Assembly (NCBI GenBank): GCA_031273485.1
Contig: JAISRS010000289.1
Span: 1 to 18,240 of the forward strand
Direction: 5' to 3'
DNA: 18,240 bases
Source of the DNA: Prevotellaceae bacterium
GTDB taxonomy: Bacteria; Bacteroidota; Bacteroidia; Bacteroidales; UBA932
Part shown: one piece after another, positions 7,960-14,353 of the stretch
Layout of the letters: each line of letters begins with the position of its first letter
Position numbering within the stretch: the first letter of the stretch is position 1
Made by a program: the position numbers and the translations under genes
The notes under the pieces: generated by a model
What the model saw: the letters and a program-made list of their open reading frames with translations, nothing else
Told to the model about the DNA's origin: nothing
Databases searched by the model: none

Positions 7960-7981
7960 AAAATATTGTTCATATTTTTAC
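7957..7981. repeat. Perfect 10-bp inverted repeat overlapping the rplF promoter
   Basis: GTAAAAATAT (7957-7966), a 5-nt spacer, then ATATTTTTAC (7972-7981): an exact dyad. It starts inside the -7 box and fills the promoter spacer up to where a -33 box would lie. It could be an operator, a weak A/U-only terminator-like hairpin for the upstream inserted gene, or chance in A/T-rich DNA. Confidence 0.55.
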
Positions 7982-8017
7982 GCTTTTTACCTCTTTTTCT
8001 TTTGATTAATATTTTAC

Positions 8018-8710
8018 TTAATCCGGTACATCTTCATTTTTAACAACATACTTAACTATTCCATTTAAAAATTTAACAGGATGAAATGAGTATTTTACTT
8101 CATTTGTCCTTTCGTCAAGTGTCGAAGAGAAGGTAAATACGAAATTTTTCGCATCTGAATTATTTTGTTTGTACTTCTCTACGCTGTTTTCATATTTCGA
8201 CCGGATATGTTCTTGTTGTGCAAAAATATCTTTATTGTCAGCCGACAGATTATTAAACCAAGTATCAAAATCCTCGGTACTGTCAATATAAGATATATGT
8301 CTTCTCAATTTAAATTCAACTTTGTTATCACCTGATGCAATATTTTTATCTTTCTCATCCTTATTTCTGTCGATTTCAAGTAATAACGCGCTGCCTTTCT
8401 TTACATTGTACTTGTCATTTCCATATAATCTGTCAACAATAATAAAATCTTTATCGCCAATCTCGTGAATTTTCATCGAATTTCCAATCACTACATATAC
8501 ATCGAAATCATGGAGATTGATATTTTTCCCTCCCGAAATCATGTTCAGATTATATATATTCTTAGACAACGTCATCTTTGAATCATAATTTGCATCAACA
8601 TCTCCTGCCGATACAGTTCTGTAACTCACCATTTCTTTGGGTGGTCTTGTCTTCCACAATAACAATAAGTAAATCAAAAATAGAGATAAAGTAACAATTA
8701 ATGAAATCAT
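8018..8710 (-). CDS. Membrane-anchored protein with S24/S26 peptidase-like signature
   Basis: Unrecognised 230-residue protein. Residues 2-19 form one hydrophobic helix followed by KTRPPK, suggesting a short outside N-terminus and an anchored C-terminal domain. Residues 72-97 read like the active-site strand of S24/S26 serine peptidases (LexA, signal peptidase I): VVIGNSM, then GDKDFIIVDRLYG, with Ser78 in the position of the nucleophile. Lys134 (in VEFKLRR) is 56 residues later, close to the Ser90-Lys145 distance of E. coli LepB. The end LNGIVKYVV resembles the closing strand of LexA-like domains. The GDNRDxSxDSR box of true signal peptidases is absent, so peptidase activity is uncertain. 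It lies 15 nt after the four-helix gene and probably shares its transcript. It is visibly richer in Asn, Lys and Ile codons than the ribosomal genes. Confidence 0.85.
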   Translation of the reverse strand: MISLIVTLSLFLIYLLLLWKTRPPKEMVSYRTVSAGDVDANYDSKMTLSKNIYNLNMISGGKNINLHDFDVYVVIGNSMKIHEIGDKDFIIVDRLYGNDKYNVKKGSALLLEIDRNKDEKDKNIASGDNKVEFKLRRHISYIDSTEDFDTWFNNLSADNKDIFAQQEHIRSKYENSVEKYKQNNSDAKNFVFTFSSTLDERTNEVKYSFHPVKFLNGIVKYVVKNEDVPD

Positions 8711-8725
8711 CTTTTTAAATTTAAA

Positions 8726-9187
8726 TTATTTAGAACCGACATTATATTCATTTACTTCAACTTTTTTTATACGTACGGATTGAGCGGTAATATTAACACT
8801 TATCAATTTATAAACAAATAATACAGCCCAGAACAATATAAAGAACATTATTTTTGTATATTGGTTTTCAACTGATGAGATGACACTCAAAGATATTGCA
8901 ACCAAAATAATTGAAAATAACGTACATAGAAATCCTCTTCTCATCTTAGCATAATTCAGTTCAACCGACATAACTATATGCGCCATATCTAACAAATGCA
9001 ATACTACCACCATTACAATGGCAAACATATATGATTTGGAAATTCCATATACTGCTTTATCCTCCGAACCATTAAGTAGAAAAGAAAAGTTATAATCTAA
9101 GAAAATACTTGGAAACGTGGCTTCTATAAGTAATAGACACCACAAAAGGGCATACACCCATTCCCAAATAATCATTCTCAATTTCAT
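8726..9187 (-). CDS. Unrecognised four-helix membrane protein
   Basis: A 153-residue protein not recognised as any family. Four hydrophobic segments are visible at about residues 6-30, 53-73, 85-104 and 112-132, with a basic turn (YAKMRRG) between helices 2 and 3 and a polar, basic tail of about 20 residues. This predicts an integral inner-membrane protein with both ends on the same side. It lies 52 nt downstream of rpsH and 15 nt upstream of the S24/S26-like gene, an arrangement suggesting a two-gene unit inserted into the spc operon. Codon composition is A/T-rich. Function unknown; a partner role for the neighbouring anchored protein is only inference. Confidence 0.8.
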   Translation of the reverse strand: MKLRMIIWEWVYALLWCLLLIEATFPSIFLDYNFSFLLNGSEDKAVYGISKSYMFAIVMVVVLHLLDMAHIVMSVELNYAKMRRGFLCTLFSIILVAISLSVISSVENQYTKIMFFILFWAVLFVYKLISVNITAQSVRIKKVEVNEYNVGSK

Positions 9188-9197
9188 TTTATCCCTG

Positions 9198-9228
9198 TAA
9201 AGATATTTTTGCTTTTAATATCAATCAA
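9198..9228 (-). promoter_or_regulatory. Weak promoter candidate before the inserted pair
   Basis: The minus strand reads TTG (9226-9228), 20 nt, then TATCTTTA (9198-9205), one base away from TAnnTTTG. The start point would fall only a few nt before the ATG at 9187, so the transcript would be nearly leaderless. Read-through from rpsH is an equally good explanation. Confidence 0.2.
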
Positions 9229-9239
9229 CAATTAACTTA

Positions 9240-9635
9240 TTAATACACATAACAAAGAACTTCTCCGCCGGTATTTAAATCGCGGGCTTCTTTATCTGTA
9301 ATTACTCCTTTTGAGGTTGAAACAATGGCTATTCCAAGCCCGTTCAACACGCGTGGCATTGATGTGGCGCTTGTATAGCGGCGTAAACCCGGACGGCTAA
9401 TGCGTTTTAAGGTTTTAATCGCCGAATTTTTTGTTTCGGGGTGATATTTTAAGGCTATTTTTATTGTTCCCTGCGGTTGGGAATCAATAAATTTATAACT
9501 TAAAATATAACCTTTTTCGTGAAGAACTCTCGTAAGTTCTTTCTTAATTTTAGATGATGGAATTTCCACCACTTTGTGATTAGCTCTCACCGCGTTGCGG
9601 ATTCTTGTGAGGTAATCGGCTATTGGATCAGTCAT
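9240..9635 (-). CDS. rpsH: 30S ribosomal protein S8 (uS8)
   Basis: Primary 16S rRNA-binding protein of the 30S platform and, in enterobacteria, the translational repressor of the spc operon. I chose ATG 9635 (MTDPIADYLTRIRNAVRANH), giving the usual 131 residues. An in-frame upstream start at 9689 would add 18 Lys/Asn-rich residues not found in the family. The C-terminal signature STSKGVITDKEARDLNTGGE is intact. Uniquely here it is isolated from rpsN by one inserted gene and from rplF by two. The 35 nt before the ATG are A-rich, consistent with A-rich Bacteroidota leaders. Confidence 0.97.
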   Translation of the reverse strand: MTDPIADYLTRIRNAVRANHKVVEIPSSKIKKELTRVLHEKGYILSYKFIDSQPQGTIKIALKYHPETKNSAIKTLKRISRPGLRRYTSATSMPRVLNGLGIAIVSTSKGVITDKEARDLNTGGEVLCYVY

Positions 9636-9670
9636 TTTATTTACTTTTTTTAATTTAACTTTATTTTTTT

Positions 9671-9692
9671 CGGTGTTCGTGTACGACACCCG
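9671..9692 (-). other. GC-containing hairpin in the rpsH leader
   Basis: The plus strand has CGGTGT (9671-9676) and ACACC(C)G (9686-9692), a 6-bp stem with one bulged C and a 9-nt loop, in otherwise A/T-only sequence. On the transcript it is followed by A residues, so it is not an intrinsic terminator. It may be an RNA processing or regulatory hairpin 36 nt before the rpsH ATG. Confidence 0.3.
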
Positions 9693-9697
9693 ATATC

Positions 9698-9705
9698 CAA
9701 AATTA
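9698..9705 (-). promoter_or_regulatory. Possible -7 box before rpsH
   Basis: The minus strand reads TAATTTTG, fitting TAnnTTTG, 63 nt before the rpsH ATG and after the inserted membrane-protein gene. No -33 box is seen, and the sequence is so A/T-rich that a chance match is likely. Confidence 0.25.
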
Positions 9706-9767
9706 TTTTAACTATTAATTTTATACTTTATTCAATACCAATAATGTTAAAATCAATATTAAGTCAA

Positions 9768-10220
9768 TCATGATAATGATGATTTTAAATTATTTACTAT
9801 TGTTGTGTTATATTTCGGAATCAATAAAATCCCAACAGATACAGACTGCAATGCGTAAGAAAGTCCGGATTCTTTTAACGCTGAAATATAACCTTTACTG
9901 TTATCAAAATAACATTTTACATGCCCATATATCGTTGTAATAACAAAAAAAGAACAGAGAATAATAATTACAAATTGTTGATAATTTGCATATTTATGAT
10001 AAAAATTTTCTATAGCTATCATAAACAATAAACCAAAATCAACAAACATTGTAAAAAGATTATTTCGAAATTTTAAATATTCATTGATAAAATTACTCTC
10101 TTTCACAAATATCCCCGATACTAAATTCGCATATACAAAAAACAAGAGAAAAAGCGTGCAAACCGCTGAATGTGTCGGCTTTTGCCATTCAATTTTATTT
10201 GTAATAACGTTCATTATCAT
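9768..10220 (-). CDS. Unrecognised four-helix membrane protein between rpsN and rpsH
   Basis: A 150-residue protein of no family I recognise, read from ATG 10220; a TTG just before it and an ATG at 10214 are alternatives. Hydrophobic segments lie at about residues 18-38, 53-72, 82-101 and 119-135, with polar connections (FYHKYANYQQ and CYFDNSKGY), predicting an integral membrane protein. Size and helix number resemble the 153-residue protein on the other side of rpsH, but I see no convincing sequence similarity between them. It is inserted 42 nt after rpsN and 132 nt before rpsH. Composition is very A/T-rich. Function unknown. Confidence 0.78.
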   Translation of the reverse strand: MIMNVITNKIEWQKPTHSAVCTLFLLFFVYANLVSGIFVKESNFINEYLKFRNNLFTMFVDFGLLFMIAIENFYHKYANYQQFVIIILCSFFVITTIYGHVKCYFDNSKGYISALKESGLSYALQSVSVGILLIPKYNTTIVNNLKSSLS

Positions 10221-10262
10221 CAATTTATCAATTTCTGTTATCCCTCGTCAGTTGATTTCTTT

Positions 10263-10532
10263 CTACCAGCTTGCTTTTTTCACACCTGGAATCAAACCCT
10301 TGGAAGCCATTTCGCGAAACTGTATTCGGCTTATTCCAAACAAGCGCATATACCCTTTGGGGCGACCTGTGAGTGAACAACGGTTATGCAGACGGACTTT
10401 GCTTGAATTTTTCGGTAATTTTGCCAAACCTTCATAATCACCTGCTTCTTTCAACGCCTTTCGTTTTTCTGCATACTTAGCCACAAGTTTCGCACGTTTA
10501 ACTTCCCGTGCTTTCATTGATTCTTTTGCCAT
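10263..10532 (-). CDS. rpsN: 30S ribosomal protein S14 (uS14), zinc-free form
   Basis: Head protein of the small subunit required for assembly of S2, S3 and S10. The 89 residues begin MAKESMKAREVKRAKLVAKY and carry the signature RLHNRCSLTGRPKGYMRLFGI and the end GLIPGVKKASW. The long form without the CxxC...CxxC zinc ribbon is the type found in Bacteroidales. It lies 2 nt after rplE. The usual downstream neighbour rpsH is displaced by an unrecognised membrane-protein gene. Confidence 0.99.
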   Translation of the reverse strand: MAKESMKAREVKRAKLVAKYAEKRKALKEAGDYEGLAKLPKNSSKVRLHNRCSLTGRPKGYMRLFGISRIQFREMASKGLIPGVKKASW

Positions 10533-10534
10533 AC

Positions 10535-11143
10535 TTAATCGTTCTTTTTAGCATTTTTAAATGGTAGTCCGAAATGACGGAGCAATGAGTAAGATTCTTC
10601 ATCCGATTTAGACGAAGATATAAAAGTTATCTCCATTCCGAGAATTTTCGATACCTTATCTATATCTATTTCAGGAAAAATAATCTGTTCTTCTATACCT
10701 AAAGTATAGTTTCCTCTTCCGTCGAATTTGTCGTTTATCCCTTTAAAATCACGTATCCGAGGTAAAGCGATGGCTATTAAACGTTCGAGAAACTCGTACA
10801 TACGGTCTCCACGAAGGGTTACTTTTACGCCTATCGGATTTCCCTTACGGAGTTTAAAATTAGAGATATCTTTCTTTGAAAGAGTAATCACTGCTTTTTG
10901 ACCTGCAATAGAAGTCAATTCGGCTTGAGCTACTTCTATCAGTTTTTTTTCTCCAACTGCTGCTCCGACTCCCTGATTTACAACTATTTTTTGCAGTTTA
11001 GGAACCTGCATGATACTTTTGTATCCAAATTCTTTCATTAACACAGGGATTATTTCTTCCCTGTAACGTTTTTTAAGAGTAGGAATGTATCCCTTGGGCA
11101 CTACAGGTACTGTGGTTGCCTCTCCTCCTTTTTTCTTCGCCAT
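10535..11143 (-). CDS. rplE: 50S ribosomal protein L5 (uL5)
   Basis: 5S rRNA-binding protein of the central protuberance that contacts the P-site tRNA and S13. At 202 residues it is longer than common L5 (about 180-185) because of an N-terminal extension of about 15 residues, MAKKKGGEATTVPVVPKGYI, before the usual LKKRYREEIIPVL. No internal Met offers a shorter start before residue 36. Core motifs VPKLQKIVVNQGVG, TLRGDRMYEFLERLI and DFKGINDKFDGRGNYTLGIEE (in pieces) are present. Start and rplX stop overlap by one base (TAATG), suggesting translational coupling. Confidence 0.98.
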   Translation of the reverse strand: MAKKKGGEATTVPVVPKGYIPTLKKRYREEIIPVLMKEFGYKSIMQVPKLQKIVVNQGVGAAVGEKKLIEVAQAELTSIAGQKAVITLSKKDISNFKLRKGNPIGVKVTLRGDRMYEFLERLIAIALPRIRDFKGINDKFDGRGNYTLGIEEQIIFPEIDIDKVSKILGMEITFISSSKSDEESYSLLRHFGLPFKNAKKND

Positions 11144-11499
11144 TAGTTTATTACTTTGATTATACCTTCTTTTTTAGCCTGTTTCGAATAGCGAACCAAC
11201 CTTACTTTTCCGTCTTTACTCGGTTTTTCGCTTTCTATTCTACCTGTTTTGGTAGGTTTTCCCGTTTCGGGGCAAATCAATTGCAGATTAGATACATCAA
11301 TCAGAGCTTCCTGTTTCAACCTTGCGCCTTGCGGATTTTTGGCATTGGGTTTTGTGTGTTTGGTAACCAGATTGATTCCTTCTACAATTGCTTTATTTTT
11401 TTGAGGAAAAACTTCCAGAACTTTTCCTTTTTCACCTTTGGAGTCTCCGGCGATAACTTTCACCATATCTCCTTTTCTTATGCGCAATTTAATATTCAT
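11143..11499 (-). CDS. rplX: 50S ribosomal protein L24 (uL24)
   Basis: Assembly initiator of the large subunit, bound near the peptide exit. I prefer ATG 11499 (MNIKLRIRKGDMVKVIAGDS, 118 residues), because the KOW motif then sits at the usual distance and an AAGGA element lies 2 nt before it. ATG 11514 would add MEIRN. Motifs GKVLEVFPQKNKAIVEGINL and HTKPNAKNPQGARLKQEA identify the family. The stop codon overlaps the rplE start by one base. Confidence 0.96.
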   Translation of the reverse strand: MNIKLRIRKGDMVKVIAGDSKGEKGKVLEVFPQKNKAIVEGINLVTKHTKPNAKNPQGARLKQEALIDVSNLQLICPETGKPTKTGRIESEKPSKDGKVRLVRYSKQAKKEGIIKVIN

Positions 11500-11518
11500 G
11501 TTCCTTATCTCCATTTAA

Positions 11519-11884
11519 TTATAATACTTCAGGGGCAAGTGACACAACCTTCATATAATTGTCGCGTAATTCGCGTGCAACGGGTCCGAAGATGCGTGTT
11601 CCTCGAATTTCTCCCTGATTATTTAAGAGGACGCATGCGTTATCGTCGAAACGGATATAAGAGCCGTCTGCCCGACGGATTTCTTTTTTTGTTCTAACGA
11701 TAACTGCTTTTGATACTGTTTTCTTTTTGACGTCCGAACCGGGAACTGCCTGTTTAACGCTAACCACTATTTTATCTCCAACTGAGGCATAACGCTTGCG
11801 CGTTCCTCCAAGTACGCGGATACAAAGAACTTCTTTTGCTCCGCTGTTATCGGCTACTTGCAGCCTTGTTTCTTGCTGTATCAT
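11519..11884 (-). CDS. rplN: 50S ribosomal protein L14 (uL14)
   Basis: Intersubunit-face protein of the 50S particle, contacting 16S helix 44 and the binding site of silencing factor RsfS. The 121 residues are typical: MIQQETRLQVADNSGAKEV, the signature GDKIVVSVKQAVPG, then VRTKKEIRRADGSYIRFDDN and GTRIFGPVARELR. It is 2 nt downstream of rpsQ, with no internal changes evident. It marks the start of the spc part of the cluster, though no gap or promoter separates it here. Confidence 0.99.
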   Translation of the reverse strand: MIQQETRLQVADNSGAKEVLCIRVLGGTRKRYASVGDKIVVSVKQAVPGSDVKKKTVSKAVIVRTKKEIRRADGSYIRFDDNACVLLNNQGEIRGTRIFGPVARELRDNYMKVVSLAPEVL

Positions 11885-11886
11885 TG

Positions 11887-12141
11887 TTATTTAACTTTTT
11901 CTATTATTTCAACTAAACGCCAGCATTTATTTTTACTCAACGGACGAGTTTCCATAATACGAACAGTATCGCCTTCGCTGCACTCGTTTTTCTCGTCGTG
12001 AGCCATATACTTTGTTGTTTTATTAACAAACTTACCGTAAATAGGATGTTTCACTTTACGTTTTTCGGCAACAACTATAGATTTATTCATTTTGTTGCTG
12101 GTAACTACGCCTATTCTTTCTTTTCTAAAATTTCTTTCCAT
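11887..12141 (-). CDS. rpsQ: 30S ribosomal protein S17 (uS17)
   Basis: An 84-residue OB-fold primary rRNA-binding protein of the 30S body. RKERIGVVTSNKMNKSIVV, KVKHPIYGKFVNKTTKYMAH, the central GDTVRIMETRPLSKNKCWRL and the Glu/Lys end VEIIEKVK match the family over its full length. It lies 8 nt after rpmC and 2 nt before rplN. Confidence 0.99.
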   Translation of the reverse strand: MERNFRKERIGVVTSNKMNKSIVVAEKRKVKHPIYGKFVNKTTKYMAHDEKNECSEGDTVRIMETRPLSKNKCWRLVEIIEKVK

Positions 12142-12149
12142 GAGAATCT

Positions 12150-12353
12150 CTATTTTTGTTCAATGATTTCTCTACGTCTTAATTCTGTGAACATTCGGGC
12201 TATCTCTTTACGAACTTCTCTTAGTTTGGAGGTATTTTCGACAGGAGATACCGCATGATCCAGTTTCATTTTCACATATTCAGCGCGTTCGGACTGAAGT
12301 CTGTCATTCAAATCTTTTGTGCTGAACTCTTTTAATTCCACTTTTTTTCTCAT
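12150..12353 (-). CDS. rpmC: 50S ribosomal protein L29 (uL29)
   Basis: A 67-residue two-helix protein at the polypeptide exit, part of the docking platform for trigger factor and SRP with L23. It begins MRKKVELKEFSTKDLNDRLQ. The second half carries the signature KLREVRKEIARMFTELRRRE. Length is normal. It is 14 nt after rplP and 8 nt before rpsQ. Confidence 0.98.
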   Translation of the reverse strand: MRKKVELKEFSTKDLNDRLQSERAEYVKMKLDHAVSPVENTSKLREVRKEIARMFTELRRREIIEQK

Positions 12354-12367
12354 TTTATTTTAATGAT

Positions 12368-12787
12368 TTATTCAGTGTAATCTCTTCTCACAACAAACTT
12401 TGTAACAACCGGAAGTTTTTGAGCGCCCAATCTGAGAGCTTCTTTTGCTACTTCCAGGGGCACTCCGTCTGCTTCAAAAAGAATACGACCCGGTGTTATG
12501 GGAGCTACAAATCCTTCGGGAGCTCCTTTACCTTTACCCATACGTACTTCGGCAGGTTTTTTGGTTATCGGTTTATCCGGAAATATACGAATCCAAACCT
12601 GACCTTCACGTTTCATATAACGAACTATTGCCTGACGTGCAGCTTCTATTTGCTGACCTGTGATCCAGGCATAGTCGGTAGTTTTAATAGCAAACGACCC
12701 GAATGCCAATTGATGTCCTCTCTGGGCATTACCCTTCATTCGTCCTTTTTGCTGCCTTCTGTATTTTGTCTTTTTCGGCTGTAACAT
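12368..12787 (-). CDS. rplP: 50S ribosomal protein L16 (uL16)
   Basis: A-site-proximal large-subunit protein needed for late 50S maturation. The 139 residues begin MLQPKKTKYRRQQKGRMKGN and contain SFAIKTTDYAWITGQQIEAA, KREGQVWIRIFPDKPITKKP and the signature RMGKGKGAPEGFVAPITPGR. It follows rpsC after 27 nt and precedes rpmC by 14 nt. Confidence 0.99.
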   Translation of the reverse strand: MLQPKKTKYRRQQKGRMKGNAQRGHQLAFGSFAIKTTDYAWITGQQIEAARQAIVRYMKREGQVWIRIFPDKPITKKPAEVRMGKGKGAPEGFVAPITPGRILFEADGVPLEVAKEALRLGAQKLPVVTKFVVRRDYTE

Positions 12788-12814
12788 TGTTTCCTGTTTT
12801 AAGAAATACTACTA

Positions 12815-13621
12815 TTATTTTCTTACGTTTCTACGTTTACGATCGCCATCGCGGTCGTTTTCATTTCTATTACGGTCACCTCTGTTACGATCACCTCTGT
12901 TGCGGTCGCGGTCACGATCGCGGTGTTCGTTGGATGACTGATTCCCTCCGCCAACATTGGTAGGCGTTAAGCCTATATTGGGTTCAAGATCTCTTTTACC
13001 ATAAACCAAGCCGTTGCAAATCCATACTTTTATGCCCAATAGCCCCACTTTTGTAAGCGCTTCGCCAAGTGCATAGTCTATATTTGCACGGAAAGTATGA
13101 AGAGGGATACGTCCTTTTTTATAAGTTTCCCCTCTTGCCATTTCTGCTCCGCCAAGGCGTCCCGAAATTTGAACTTTTATTCCTTCAGCTCCGGTGTGCA
13201 TGGTGGAATCAAGCGCCATTTTGATGGCGCGGCGATAAGAAATACGACCTTCCACCTGACGAGCTATATTATTAGCCACAATCACTGCGTCAAGTTCGGG
13301 GCGTTTAACTTCAAAGATGTTGATTTGAACGTCTTTGTTTGTGATTTTTTTCAATTCTTCTTTGAGTTTGTCCACTTCTTTGCCGCCTGGTCCGATAATG
13401 AAACCGGGGCGGGCGCTATGAATAGTAACGGTAATCAATTTAAGTGTACGCTCAATGATAATTTTAGACAGATTCGCCTTTGCCAAACGTTCGTTCAGGT
13501 ATCTGCGAATTTTGTGGTCTTCAACAATTTTGGTGGAAAAATCTTTTCCGCCGAACCAATTGGAATCCCAACCGCGGATAATTCCAAGTCTGTTACCTAT
13601 CGGATTTACTTTTTGTCCCAT
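12815..13621 (-). CDS. rpsC: 30S ribosomal protein S3 (uS3) with Arg/Asp-rich tail
   Basis: Head protein at the mRNA entry pore, with helicase-like contacts to mRNA together with S4 and S5. At 268 residues it is longer than E. coli S3 (233). The core is standard: MGQKVNPIGNRLGIIRGWDS, the KH-type GxxG motif GPGG at 77-80, and the C-terminal domain ISGRLGGAEMARGE to GIKVWICNGLVYG. From about residue 228 a low-complexity tail of Arg, Asp, Asn and Gly begins, built from DR, NR and GDRNR repeats and ending KRRNVRK. The DNA there (12815-12937) has matching short repeats, suggesting growth by slippage. It lies 6 nt after rplV. Confidence 0.98.
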   Translation of the reverse strand: MGQKVNPIGNRLGIIRGWDSNWFGGKDFSTKIVEDHKIRRYLNERLAKANLSKIIIERTLKLITVTIHSARPGFIIGPGGKEVDKLKEELKKITNKDVQINIFEVKRPELDAVIVANNIARQVEGRISYRRAIKMALDSTMHTGAEGIKVQISGRLGGAEMARGETYKKGRIPLHTFRANIDYALGEALTKVGLLGIKVWICNGLVYGKRDLEPNIGLTPTNVGGGNQSSNEHRDRDRDRNRGDRNRGDRNRNENDRDGDRKRRNVRK

Positions 13622-13627
13622 ATAATT

Positions 13628-14038
13628 TTACTCTTCTGTTTTTTCGATTTTAGAATCCAATATCACAGTAACATGATTGGAACGTTTACGTATTCTTGCT
13701 GCTCTGCCTTGCGGGGCTGTGCGAATACGTTTTAATGTTCTTCCTTCATTTACGAATATTTCTTTGATATAGAGATCTTCATCATCAATATTTTTGCCTT
13801 CGTTTTTGGCTTCCCAGCTGTTAATTGCTGATTTTACCAATTTTTCCAGGCGGTTTGACGCTTCTTTTTTGCTATATTTCAAAATATCCATTGCGCGGTT
13901 TACTTCAACCCCGCGTATCAAGTCTGCCACTAAACGCATCTTTCTTGGAGACGTCGGGCAATCGTTTAATTTTACTATGGCTGTTTTCTTTTTTTCTTCT
14001 TTAATTCTCTCAGCCATTTCTCTTTTTCTTGCACCCAT
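13628..14038 (-). CDS. rplV: 50S ribosomal protein L22 (uL22)
   Basis: Binds all domains of 23S rRNA, and its beta-hairpin lines the exit-tunnel constriction. ATG 14038 (MGARKREMAERIKEEKKK, 136 residues) matches Bacteroidales L22, which begins MGARKK. The longer frame from 14068 would add ten residues and overlap the rpsS stop, so I reject it. Motifs CPTSPRKMRLVADLIRG, the helix LVKSAINSWEAKNEG and the hairpin RTAPQGRAARIRKRSNHVTV are intact. It is followed by rpsC after 6 nt. Confidence 0.96.
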   Translation of the reverse strand: MGARKREMAERIKEEKKKTAIVKLNDCPTSPRKMRLVADLIRGVEVNRAMDILKYSKKEASNRLEKLVKSAINSWEAKNEGKNIDDEDLYIKEIFVNEGRTLKRIRTAPQGRAARIRKRSNHVTVILDSKIEKTEE

Positions 14039-14067
14039 TATATAATTTTGATATTCGGTGTTACACA

Positions 14068-14334
14068 TTATTTTCTATTTCCTGAATGTCCGCGGAAGGT
14101 ACGTGTAGGAGCGAACTCGCCCAGTTTGTGACCTACCATATTTTCAGTGATATAAACGGGAATAAACTTAATCCCGTTATGAACGGCAATTGTATTTCCC
14201 ACAAAATCGGGGGAGATTATTGAGGCGCGCGACCATGTTTTTATCACGGTTTTTTTGCTGCCTTCATTCATTGCAACTATTTTCTTTTCTAACTTAGGTT
14301 CGATATACGGTCCTTTTTTCAGTGATCTACTCAT
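14068..14334 (-). CDS. rpsS: 30S ribosomal protein S19 (uS19)
   Basis: Head protein that forms a complex with S13 close to the A and P sites. The 88 residues begin MSRSLKKGPYIEPKLEKKIV and contain KTVIKTWSRASIISPDFVGN and the signature VGHKLGEFAPTRTFRGHSGN. It lies 19 nt after rplB and about 29 nt before the preferred rplV start. Confidence 0.99.
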   Translation of the reverse strand: MSRSLKKGPYIEPKLEKKIVAMNEGSKKTVIKTWSRASIISPDFVGNTIAVHNGIKFIPVYITENMVGHKLGEFAPTRTFRGHSGNRK

Positions 14335-14353
14335 CTTTCAACATTTTAAGCGA

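Noticed and set aside
9636..9689. N-terminal extension of S8
   Set aside because: The added Lys/Asn-rich residues are not found in the family, and MTDPIADYL is the standard S8 start.
12398..12963. Long plus-strand open frames opposite rplP and rpsC
   Set aside because: They are antisense shadows of clearly identified ribosomal genes.
14039..14068. Longer L22 start overlapping the rpsS stop
   Set aside because: MGARKR at 14038 matches the family start in Bacteroidales.
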